A stretch of 64,000 nucleotides of DNA, taken from the NCBI GenBank assembly GCA_035277485.1, contig DATEKK010000155.1, positions 29,395-93,394 of the forward strand, given 5' to 3'. Made by a program: the position numbers and the translations under genes. Positions 53,801 to 61,138 of the stretch are shown piece after piece (the stretch's first letter is position 1; each line of letters begins with the position of its first letter). The notes beneath the pieces were generated by a model. That model searched no databases and was not told the DNA's origin. It saw only the letters and a program-made list of their open reading frames with translations. This DNA is from JADGGM01 sp035277485 (GTDB lineage: Bacteria; Gemmatimonadota; Gemmatimonadetes; Gemmatimonadales; Gemmatimonadaceae).

Positions 53801-56530
53801 TTACGGCTTGGCCCCGGCCTTGGCCGCCTGCGCGCGAGCGGCGGCGACCAAACCGTCTGCCCGCTGATTCGCTGCGCGCACGATCGCGGCGGACTTGTCG
53901 TCGGACTGCTTGCGCAGTTTATCCGCGGCAGCTTTCGCGGCCACTTGCATCAAGGGATTGTCACCGGCCTTGGCGGTCAACGAATCGGCCTGTCGATAGC
54001 CGGTCTGCTTCACGGTGTCGGCCAGCGCCTGTGCACTCTGCACGATGGCGGCGGCGCGTTGCTGGGCTTCCGCCACGAGCTGCGTTGCGGCGGCCGACGC
54101 CTGCTGCGTGACGGCCTGTTGGGCGGCGGCTTTCACCGATGACCCGGCGCTCGCGAGATCGAGCTTGACGCTTGGGTTAGTCACCGTGCCGCCGACTTGT
54201 ACCGCGAGCGGAATTTCCGGCGCGGCGGCGAGGTCGATGCCCGCCTGGCTGGCCTTGGATGAGAGACCGGCGAGCGCCTGGTTCGCCGCGCCGCCGAAGA
54301 GCGAGCGCGGGACGCGAAGGCCCAGAGTGTACTGCAGCGATTGGTCGAGTCCGTTGGATCCGGCGATGTTCGCCGTGATCCCCGCGACCTTCACGTCGAA
54401 CGGCTTTACCGTTAGGCGGCCGTTGTCGATCGTGAACGCGGCGCGCAACGCCTGGAGGGTCGGATTGTCGAGGATGTCGAGCTTCGTCGCCTGAGCGAGC
54501 TTGGTGAGCGCGGGGAAGTTGCGCACCGCGAGCTCGGACGTCTCGAGCGTTCCGGCGCCGCCCAACGTCGGGAACGCCGGCATCATGTCTTTGCCCAACG
54601 CTCCCGTGAGGTGGACGTTGGTGGTGACGGAACCGCTCGCGTACTTCGCCACCGGCGCCAGCATCTGCACCGTGGTGAACGCCTGGAACGCCGACGGCAC
54701 ATCCACCTTGGTCAGCTTCGCGTTCACGTCGAAGGTCGGCTTCCCGGGCTGCGTGGTTTCGTAGAAGCCCGTGACCGCCACCTGCCCGCCTAGCGTATTC
54801 GTCTTGAATTGCTCGAGCGTCGCGCGCTGGTTGGCGATGCGGAGACGCGCGTGCGCATCGGTCATCGTCAGTTTCTCGTACAGCAGCTGGCCCACGGTCG
54901 CGTCGAGCGCGAAGTCGATCTTGGGCGGCACGGGGATGACATCGACGGACCCGCCCGACTTCCACTCGTTGAGATCGAATCGCTTGCTCTTGATGGTGGC
55001 CGTGCCGTGCAGCGTGTCGCCGTGGAGCGCAAAGGCGATGAGGTTGTCGAGCGTGCCCGATGCCTGGATGTCGCTGCTGCCGATCGTCCCGGTGAACGCA
55101 TTCAATTTGGCGTGCTGCGGCGCCAGCGCGAGGGACGCCTGCTGGACGGCCAGCGGGCGCGGCAGGGCCGCGCCCTTCACCGTTAGGCCGCCCACCGTCA
55201 CGGTCCCGCTGGCCGCGACCTTGTCGTAGGCTTTCTTGGTGAGATACGACATCCGCGTCTTCACGGCCGCGTTCGCCGAGACGGTGCCGGCGAGCTGGTC
55301 GATGCCCTGGAGCTTCACGGTGCGCTTGAGATCCGCGAGATCCACAGTCCCGCTGACGCTCGCGTCGACATCCGGATCGGACACGGGCGTCCGGAGCCGC
55401 ATGTGGGCGTCGATGGGATTCGCTCCGAGCACCACGTGAAACCGGTCGAGCGTGACGATCGTGCTGTCGGCGCTGCCGCCGGCATTGGCAGCGGACAGGT
55501 CGACGAAGATCGAGCGCGCCGGGAGCGGCAGGTCGGGGTACTTGAACGCCGCGTCGTTCACCTTGGTGGTGATGGCGAACGATGGGAACGTATTCGCGCC
55601 GTAGTTGCCCTTGACCCATCCCGTCACCGCAATGGTGCCCGACGTTTGCACCTTGTCGAAGTCGTGCGCGTACACCGCCGGCACGAGCGACAGGATGCTC
55701 CGAAAATTCGTGCTCGGCGCCGTGAGGGCGAGATCGAGCGCGAGCGCGTTGCCTAACGACTTGACCGTGCCCGACACGCCGAGCGCGAGGTCGTTGAGCC
55801 TCACCGTGGAGGTGCCGAGCGTGTAGGACTTGGCGGCCAGGTCGGCGTCGATGTCGGTCGTTAGGCCGAGTCTCACGCGGTCGAGGTAGGGGATGCCGGC
55901 GAAGATGACGGTCGCCGTATCCGCGCTCGCTGTGGTGTGGATCACGACGCGGCTCTGGCTCAGATCGCCGCTCAGCGACTGGTCGTAGCCGGAGAGCGAG
56001 GCCCGCAGGTTCGCGTGGCGATCGTCGAACACGAAGCGGGCGCCGGTCACGACGACGTCGCGGAGGCTCACCGCGAACGGTTTTGCGTTAGGCGTTGCCG
56101 GCGCGGCCGGCGCCGGCTTCGTGATGTTCCAGTTGGCGGTGCCGTCCTCGAGCGCGAGCAGATGAAGGCTCGGTTGGTCGAGCTCCACGGCGCGCACGAC
56201 GAGCGGCTTGCTGCGCAGCACATGGCCGACGACGCTGCCCAAGTCGAGTACGACGCGCAAGCGCGGGACCGCGGCGAGCGTGTCGCCCTCGAAGTGCCCC
56301 GCGCCGACGATCGTGAGCCCATCGAGCGTGAGGCTGAGGTTGGGGAAGTGCTGAAAGAAGGAGAGGCCGACGCTCTGCCACGCCACGTGCGCATCGACGT
56401 TCTCGTTCACCGCGCGTTGCGCGGTCTGTGCGATTTTGTCGCGGAACAGGAAGGGGACGACGGCAAGGAGCACCAGCACGACGGCGATCGGCGTCGCGAC
56501 GGCAACGGCGATGCGAGCGGATCGTTTCAT
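53801..56530 (-). CDS. AsmA-family envelope protein
   Basis: 909 residues from ATG 56530, behind GAGG. One N-terminal membrane helix (IAVAVATPIAVVLVLLAVVPFLF), then the AsmA N-terminal domain ('NLSLTLDGLTIVGAGHFEGDTLAAVPRLRVVLDLGSV'). A long beta-rich bridge-like region and the C-terminal AsmA domain follow ('NGRLTVKPFDVKVAGITANIAGSNGLDQSLQYTLGLRVP'). The tail is helical, Ala/Gln/Lys-rich (about 800-905). AsmA-like proteins are now thought to conduct phospholipid between membranes, which links it in theme to the lpt/mla operon. Confidence 0.87.
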   Translation of the reverse strand: MKRSARIAVAVATPIAVVLVLLAVVPFLFRDKIAQTAQRAVNENVDAHVAWQSVGLSFFQHFPNLSLTLDGLTIVGAGHFEGDTLAAVPRLRVVLDLGSVVGHVLRSKPLVVRAVELDQPSLHLLALEDGTANWNITKPAPAAPATPNAKPFAVSLRDVVVTGARFVFDDRHANLRASLSGYDQSLSGDLSQSRVVIHTTASADTATVIFAGIPYLDRVRLGLTTDIDADLAAKSYTLGTSTVRLNDLALGVSGTVKSLGNALALDLALTAPSTNFRSILSLVPAVYAHDFDKVQTSGTIAVTGWVKGNYGANTFPSFAITTKVNDAAFKYPDLPLPARSIFVDLSAANAGGSADSTIVTLDRFHVVLGANPIDAHMRLRTPVSDPDVDASVSGTVDLADLKRTVKLQGIDQLAGTVSANAAVKTRMSYLTKKAYDKVAASGTVTVGGLTVKGAALPRPLAVQQASLALAPQHAKLNAFTGTIGSSDIQASGTLDNLIAFALHGDTLHGTATIKSKRFDLNEWKSGGSVDVIPVPPKIDFALDATVGQLLYEKLTMTDAHARLRIANQRATLEQFKTNTLGGQVAVTGFYETTQPGKPTFDVNAKLTKVDVPSAFQAFTTVQMLAPVAKYASGSVTTNVHLTGALGKDMMPAFPTLGGAGTLETSELAVRNFPALTKLAQATKLDILDNPTLQALRAAFTIDNGRLTVKPFDVKVAGITANIAGSNGLDQSLQYTLGLRVPRSLFGGAANQALAGLSSKASQAGIDLAAAPEIPLAVQVGGTVTNPSVKLDLASAGSSVKAAAQQAVTQQASAAATQLVAEAQQRAAAIVQSAQALADTVKQTGYRQADSLTAKAGDNPLMQVAAKAAADKLRKQSDDKSAAIVRAANQRADGLVAAARAQAAKAGAKP

Positions 56531-56888
56531 ATCGACCTCGGAAGCCGGAGAGCATGTGGCGAACTGATCCGGGGAATATACGCGCACGCCCCCCGTTCGT
56601 TACGCTGACTCCCTCGATGCACGCGTCGTTCTTGGCCGTGCGCTCGCCGCCTTCGTGTCCGGTGTGCTGCGTTAGGCAGCGAGGGGCCGCCCGGGAGTTG
56701 AACCCGGCCAGTGGTTCCGGCCCCCATGGTCGTTCGTGGGAATTGAACCCGCCGGGCCGGCCTTCCTCTGGGAAACCACTCGCGGCAAGACAAATCTAAT
56801 CTCGACGAGCTCGGCGAGTTGCGCCGCTCCGATTGGCGGCGTCAGACAAGGTGGATCAGGCAACGTCTCGCTCTCGTCAGGAGGTCCC
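56531..56888. other. Intergenic region with tRNA-T-arm-like repeats
   Basis: About 360 bp between the divergent AsmA gene and the small exported protein gene. It holds one GTTAGGC word (56671), the paired T-arm-like element described separately (56680-56760), and an AT-richer stretch CAAATCTAATCTCG near 56790 that may contain a promoter. No protein gene is supported here. Confidence 0.55.
56680..56760 (-). ncRNA. Tandem T-arm-like element (possible structured RNA or tRNA-derived relic)
   Basis: On the minus strand, two copies of a tRNA T-arm consensus occur 45 nt apart: GCGGG-TTCAATT-CCCAC, then CCGGG-TTCAACT-CCCGG (a perfect 5-bp stem with a TTCRANY loop). The second is enclosed by GGGGCCG ... 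CGGCCCC, a 7-bp acceptor-like stem. No D-arm or anticodon arm fits either copy, so it is not a normal tRNA. It could be a tRNA- or tmRNA-derived relic, an attachment-site remnant or a new structured RNA. Confidence 0.3.
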
Positions 56889-57266
56889 GTGTCGACTCGA
56901 CGGTTCTGGTTGGTCAGCAGCGCGGTCATCGCGTTGGCGCTCGTCGCCACAGTCAGTACGTCATCCCACGCGCAGGGTCGCGGTCACCAGGACAAAATTC
57001 CGCCCGGTCAGGCGAAGAAGATGGTGTCCATGGATCACGCCACCGATGTCACGCGCGAAGTGCTCGTCAATCACGGGTACAAGGTTGTCCGCGTGGACGA
57101 GGTCAACGGCACACGCGTGGTGTATTTCCGCCGCGGGAGCCGCGGACACGGCCATGGACTCGGTCCGATCGAGCGGCTCGTCATCCGTCCGGATCGGGAG
57201 CGCGTGGTCTTCGACGAAGCACCCAAGAACGTGTTGGTCGACATCAACGTGAAGCTTGGTTTCTAA
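56889..57266 (+). CDS. Small exported protein of unknown function
   Basis: 125 residues; GTG 56889 follows a perfect AGGAGG at 56879-56884. Signal MSTRRFWLVSSAVIALALVATVSTSSHAQ, then 'DKIPPGQAKKM' (a motif seen in many small periplasmic stress proteins), 'EVLVNHGYKVVRVDEVNGTRVVYFRRG' and 'GPIERLVIRPDRERVVFDEAPKNVLVDINVKLGF'. The mature protein is basic with a beta-rich end. It resembles the PepSY/RcnB size class but without a firm family. Confidence 0.68.
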   Translation: MSTRRFWLVSSAVIALALVATVSTSSHAQGRGHQDKIPPGQAKKMVSMDHATDVTREVLVNHGYKVVRVDEVNGTRVVYFRRGSRGHGHGLGPIERLVIRPDRERVVFDEAPKNVLVDINVKLGF

Positions 57267-57279
57267 CGCTGAGGTCTGA

Positions 57280-57316
57280 GGCGCGCTTCGGGTCGCCCTT
57301 CACCCGAGCGCGCGCC
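57280..57316 (+). terminator. GC-rich hairpin after the small exported protein gene
   Basis: GGCGCGC-TTCGGGT and ACCCGAGC-GCGCGCC pair around CGCCCTTC with a small bulge, 14 bp past the stop codon. There is no T-run, so intrinsic termination is uncertain. Confidence 0.35.
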
Positions 57317-57447
57317 AGAAGTAAGCGGCCGCGGTTGCTTGCCTTCGTGGGTCCAAGTCCTGAAGGGCAGCACGCACTTTGCAATGGCATGCAGCCAAAT
57401 GGCGACGCTGATCTCGTGAATCTCGCGACCACGGTGGCAGGGACGTT

Positions 57448-58050
57448 GTGACGCGATCGACGCGCGCCGCGCGTCGGACCGCCCCGCACTCGCGGCGCGC
57501 GTGCGGTCACGCCATGGCCGGATGCGCCGCGATCGTGATCGCGGCGTGCTCGGGCCAGGGCGGAAAGAGCTCGCCTAACGATCGCGGCGCGGGGCTCGAG
57601 GTGCAGACGCTTCCCGCCGACCAACAGGCCGCGGCGTACACCGCGGCACTCGGCGGAGCGTTCGATCTGGGGCCACCGCTGGTGTTACTCCTCGATCCCG
57701 CCGTCCTTCCGCGCGATCGGAACGCGGAAGCCTCGGAGACCATCCCGCCCGCGGTGGCGCGAGCGCTCGCATCGCGCGGAGTGATCCAGGGATCGTGCAG
57801 AGCCGCGCCGGCGTCTCCGCGCGAGGCCCCCATCTGTACGGCGCAGGCAGCCGGTTACAAAGTGCAATTCTCGCCGGTCTTTCGGCTCGCGCGCGACACC
57901 GTACAGGTCTATCTCGTCGCCGAGCGATATCGCCCGACATCGGACAGCGCCGGCTATCAACCGCCGCTCGAGTTCGAGGAGCGCTACGCCCTCGTGCGAT
58001 CGGGTGGCGGACGGTGGCGCATCGCGCGCTCGGAGCGCCTCACGCACTGA
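57448..58050 (+). CDS. Putative lipoprotein of unknown function
   Basis: 200 residues from GTG 57448. A basic, Arg-rich leader precedes a hydrophobic stretch and lipobox (GCAAIVIAAC). The later ATG at 57514 would leave too short a signal. The mature part has two Cys ('GSCRAAPASPREAPICTAQ') that could form a disulfide and a beta-rich end 'DTVQVYLVAERY' ... 'ERYALVRSGGGRWRIARSERLTH'. No family recognised. Confidence 0.62.
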   Translation: MTRSTRAARRTAPHSRRACGHAMAGCAAIVIAACSGQGGKSSPNDRGAGLEVQTLPADQQAAAYTAALGGAFDLGPPLVLLLDPAVLPRDRNAEASETIPPAVARALASRGVIQGSCRAAPASPREAPICTAQAAGYKVQFSPVFRLARDTVQVYLVAERYRPTSDSAGYQPPLEFEERYALVRSGGGRWRIARSERLTH

Positions 58051-58085
58051 TTGCGCAGCGCCATGCGCGCACCTAACGTGTGCGC

Positions 58086-59069
58086 ATGACCGATGCCATT
58101 CCTTCGCTGCAGGAGATCCGTGCGGCGCGTGAACAGTTAGGCGAACGCGTCCGCGAAACGCCCGTATGGCAGTGGCACGGCGACGCGGCCGCGCGCGTCG
58201 CCGGCCCGAAGACGCACGTCTTCCTCAAGCTCGAGCTGTTTCAATACACCGGGACCTTCAAGGCGCGCGGCGCGTTGCTCAACACCATGGCGTTGTCCGA
58301 CCAGGCCAAACGAGCGGGCGTCACCGCGGTGAGCGCAGGGAATCACGCGATCGCTGTCGCGTTCGCGGCGCGCAGTGCCGGCACCAGCGCGAAAGTGGTG
58401 ATGACGAAAACCGCCAATCCCATGCGCGTTGCGTCGTGCCGTGCGTACGGCGGCGAGATCGTGTTGGCGGACGGCGTGCACGAGGCCTTCGACACCGTGA
58501 AACGCATCGAAGCGGAGGAAGGCCGCACGTTCATTCATCCGTTCGAGAGTGAGTTGACGGTGCTCGGCACATCGACCGTCGGCCTCGAGTGGTGCCGGCA
58601 GGTGGATGACCTGGACGCCGTGATCGTGCCGATCGGAGGCGGCGGACTCATCGCCGGCATCGCCTGCGCGGTGAAGCAGCTGCAGCCGCGCTGCAGAATA
58701 TTCGGGGTCGAACCGGAGGGTGCCGACAGCATGCGCCGCAGCTTCGCTGCTGGTTCGCCGCAGTCCCTCGAGAAGGTCGACACGATCGCCGACAGTCTCG
58801 CCCCGCCGTATGCGTTACCCTACACGTTCGGCATCGCGCGGCGATTCGTGGACGACATCGTGTTAGTCAGCGATGACGAGATGCGCCGCGCCATGGGTCT
58901 CCTGTTCGCCGACATGAAGCTCGCCGTAGAACCGGCCGGCGCCGCCGCCACGGCGGCGCTCTCCGGACCATTGCGTGAACGGCTCGAGGGGCAACGCGTT
59001 GGCGTCATGGTGTGCGGATCGAACATCGACATCGCCACGTTCGCGCGGCAGGCGCTACCGTTGTCGTGA
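58086..59069 (+). CDS. PLP-dependent threonine dehydratase / serine racemase family
   Basis: Fold-type II PLP enzyme, 327 residues from ATG 58086 (GTG 58080 possible). The PLP Lys is in 'YTGTFKARGALL'; the phosphate-binding loop is GGGGLIAGI; 'SAGNHAIAVAFAA' and 'CGSNIDIATFARQAL' are also family hallmarks. No C-terminal ACT regulatory domain is present, so it is of the catabolic dehydratase or serine-racemase type rather than the feedback-controlled IlvA. In place of the usual SSGNHA/SAGNHG, the SAGNHA form is kept. Confidence 0.87.
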   Translation: MTDAIPSLQEIRAAREQLGERVRETPVWQWHGDAAARVAGPKTHVFLKLELFQYTGTFKARGALLNTMALSDQAKRAGVTAVSAGNHAIAVAFAARSAGTSAKVVMTKTANPMRVASCRAYGGEIVLADGVHEAFDTVKRIEAEEGRTFIHPFESELTVLGTSTVGLEWCRQVDDLDAVIVPIGGGGLIAGIACAVKQLQPRCRIFGVEPEGADSMRRSFAAGSPQSLEKVDTIADSLAPPYALPYTFGIARRFVDDIVLVSDDEMRRAMGLLFADMKLAVEPAGAAATAALSGPLRERLEGQRVGVMVCGSNIDIATFARQALPLS

Positions 59070-59181
59070 CCGCGAACCACGATCGGCACTCCCGGCGCCG
59101 CTTGACTGCTGCGGCGGACCCTCCATTGTGAAGTAAGGAGGGCGAGACTGCCCGCCGTCGTGCTGGATAGGAAGGTGCGCT

Positions 59182-60120
59182 GTGTCCCCGTTGCCGATCG
59201 TGACAGACTCTGTGCCGGCCGGCGGCCGGCCCAATTTCATCTCCGTGCTGCTTGCGTCGGCGCTGATCGGGCTCGGCCTGCTGAGTCTTGCCGCGCTCAA
59301 CAGTGTGACGGGCGTCGTCGTGGGTGCCGTCCTCGGTCTTGTTGTCGGTATGTCACCGCAGGTGGCGAAGCATTGGGAGCGCGCCGTCGTGCTCCGGTTA
59401 GGCCACTACATCGGCACGCGCGGGCCGGGACTCTTCTGGCTCGTGCCGTTCGTCGACAACGTGTCGGCGTGGGTCGATCAGCGCGTGATCACGACGCCGT
59501 TCGCGGCTGAGGAGACGCTCACATCGGACACCGTTCCGGTGAACGTCGATGCCGTGTTGTTCTGGATGGTGCACTATCCGGAGCGGGCTGCACTCGATGT
59601 GCAGCACTATCCCCAGGCCGTGAGCTGGGCGGCGCAGACGGCCCTGCGCGACATCATTGGCCGGACGTCGCTCTCCGACTTGCTGCGGGGCCGTGAACGA
59701 ATCGAAACGGAATTGCAGGATCTCATCGATCAGCGCTGCATGCCCTGGGGCATCGAAGTGCAGGCGGTCGAGATGCGCGACGTGGTGATTCCCACGACGC
59801 TGCAGGACGCGATGTCGCGCGAAGCGCAGGCCACGCGCGAGAAACGCGCACGCATCATACTCGGCGAGGCCGAGGTGGAAATTGCCGCGTTGTTCGACAA
59901 GGCGTCCCTGGCGTACCAGCAGAATCCAACCGCGCTGCATCTGCGGGCCATGAACATTCTGTACGAGGGGCTCAAGGAGAAAGGCGCGCTGATGCTGGTG
60001 CCCAGCACGGCGGTCGAGTCGATGGGCTTAGGGGGCTTGATGGGCGCCGCCGCGCTGGAGCAACAGGCGCTCGCGCGGCGTGCGGAAGAAAAACCCGGGG
60101 AAGAGGGAAGCGCTCGCTGA
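59182..60120 (+). CDS. SPFH/Band-7 slipin-like membrane protein
   Basis: 312 residues, GTG 59182 behind AGGAAGG. Two N-terminal hydrophobic segments (about 20-60), then the SPFH domain: 'WERAVVLRLGHYIGTRGPGLFWLVPFVDNVSAWVDQRV', 'DTVPVNVDAVLFWMVHYPERA', 'VQAVEMRDVVIPTTLQDAMSREAQATREKRARIILGEAE'. This is the stomatin/slipin pattern. No NfeD protease partner is adjacent. Such proteins scaffold membrane microdomains. Confidence 0.9.
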   Translation: MSPLPIVTDSVPAGGRPNFISVLLASALIGLGLLSLAALNSVTGVVVGAVLGLVVGMSPQVAKHWERAVVLRLGHYIGTRGPGLFWLVPFVDNVSAWVDQRVITTPFAAEETLTSDTVPVNVDAVLFWMVHYPERAALDVQHYPQAVSWAAQTALRDIIGRTSLSDLLRGRERIETELQDLIDQRCMPWGIEVQAVEMRDVVIPTTLQDAMSREAQATREKRARIILGEAEVEIAALFDKASLAYQQNPTALHLRAMNILYEGLKEKGALMLVPSTAVESMGLGGLMGAAALEQQALARRAEEKPGEEGSAR

Positions 60121-60141
60121 CGCTCGCGCTTCTCTCTTCCC
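60098..60141. terminator. Hairpin spanning the slipin stop codon, between convergent genes
   Basis: GGGAAGAGGGAAGCGC (60098-60113) pairs with GCGCTTCTCTCTTCCC (60126-60141) with one mismatch. The loop contains the TGA stop (60118-60120). It is followed by ATTCTCTC, not a T-run. Probably a shared terminator for the convergent slipin and OB-fold genes. Confidence 0.55.
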
Positions 60142-60171
60142 GATTCTCTCCGTTAGGCAGGCGGTTCCGTC

Positions 60172-60978
60172 TCAGGCGTTGCGCGTGAAGCGCTGGAAGC
60201 CCGCCCACGCCAGCACCAGCCCCGCCGCCAATGAGAGATAGAATCCGAATCCGATGCTGAACAGGTCGGATACGCCGGGCCCGCCGCCCGCGCCGCCGCC
60301 AAACCCGCCGGCCGCGCTGTTGATCGCGTGGATGCCGGACCAGAGCGCGCCTAACACAGCGAGCAGCGGCACGCACAGCGCGAGCCACGCGCGGCGATCC
60401 TTCCACACGAGCGGCACCGCGATGCTCAGGTACGCGACGATCAGCATGAACTTCACCCCGCCGCCGCCCCCGATCTGGCTCAACAGGTTCGCGACGTCGT
60501 AGAGCGGCTTGCCCTGGCTCGAGCCGAGAAACGTGATCGAGATGGCGTTGAACACCAGCGTCCCGAGGAGGTACACCGCGTATGCGCCGAGCGTGAGCGT
60601 ACCGTAGCGCTGGACGATCGGATTCGCGGCGAGATTGAGGCCGGGCGCCGCGCTGGGGATCACCGCCGCTCCGCCGCCTGCGTGAGCACTCGACGATGGC
60701 GAGGCGCCGGGAGGCGTACCCGCGGACTTGCCCAGATTGCTCACCAGTCCGCTCAGCTTCCCGCCCAACTCCGCCGTCTTTTCGCGGAGCAGGACGTCGT
60801 CGGGCACGATCGTCACCGCGCTCAGTTGCGAATCCTGAACGACGATCTCGACCGTCTTCCCGACCGTCGGCGCCGTGGGGCTCTTCCACATGCCAATGTC
60901 GAACTTGTACTGCTGATTGTCGGCGGCGATGGTGCCGGTGCCGTCGGTGCCGTTGTACTGCAGGATCCTGCCGCGCAT
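60172..60978 (-). CDS. Membrane protein with N-terminal OB/cold-shock-like domain
   Basis: 268 residues from ATG 60978, behind GAGG. Residues 1-62 look like a short OB/CSD barrel: 'MRGRILQYNGTDGTGTIAAD', 'YKFDIGMWKS' and 'PTVGKTVEIVVQDSQL'. An Ala/Ser/Gly linker is followed by four or so membrane helices ('LGAYAVYLLGTLVFNAISITFLG', 'FMLIVAYLSIAVPLVW', 'LALCVPLLAVLGALWSG', 'FYLSLAAGLVLAWAGFQ'). Joining a nucleic-acid-type OB domain to a membrane bundle is seen in some DUF1294-like proteins, but those are smaller. Function is unknown. Confidence 0.62.
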   Translation of the reverse strand: MRGRILQYNGTDGTGTIAADNQQYKFDIGMWKSPTAPTVGKTVEIVVQDSQLSAVTIVPDDVLLREKTAELGGKLSGLVSNLGKSAGTPPGASPSSSAHAGGGAAVIPSAAPGLNLAANPIVQRYGTLTLGAYAVYLLGTLVFNAISITFLGSSQGKPLYDVANLLSQIGGGGGVKFMLIVAYLSIAVPLVWKDRRAWLALCVPLLAVLGALWSGIHAINSAAGGFGGGAGGGPGVSDLFSIGFGFYLSLAAGLVLAWAGFQRFTRNA

Positions 60979-61138
60979 GATCCGATCCTCGAGTGGGAGT
61001 GAAGGCGGGCGGGCGCATCGCCTCGGCGCCCTGCTTCCTCCATTGCGACAAAGCCGCGCGAAAGGCGTCATGGGGAATGCCGGACGCCTGCGTCCGCACC
61101 GGAGACCGGCGCGCGGTCAGGTCAGGGGCTCACCCGCC

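Noticed and set aside
56660..56800. A complete tRNA gene
   Set aside because: Only T-arm-like and acceptor-like stems can be formed; no D-arm or anticodon arm with the right spacing exists on either strand.
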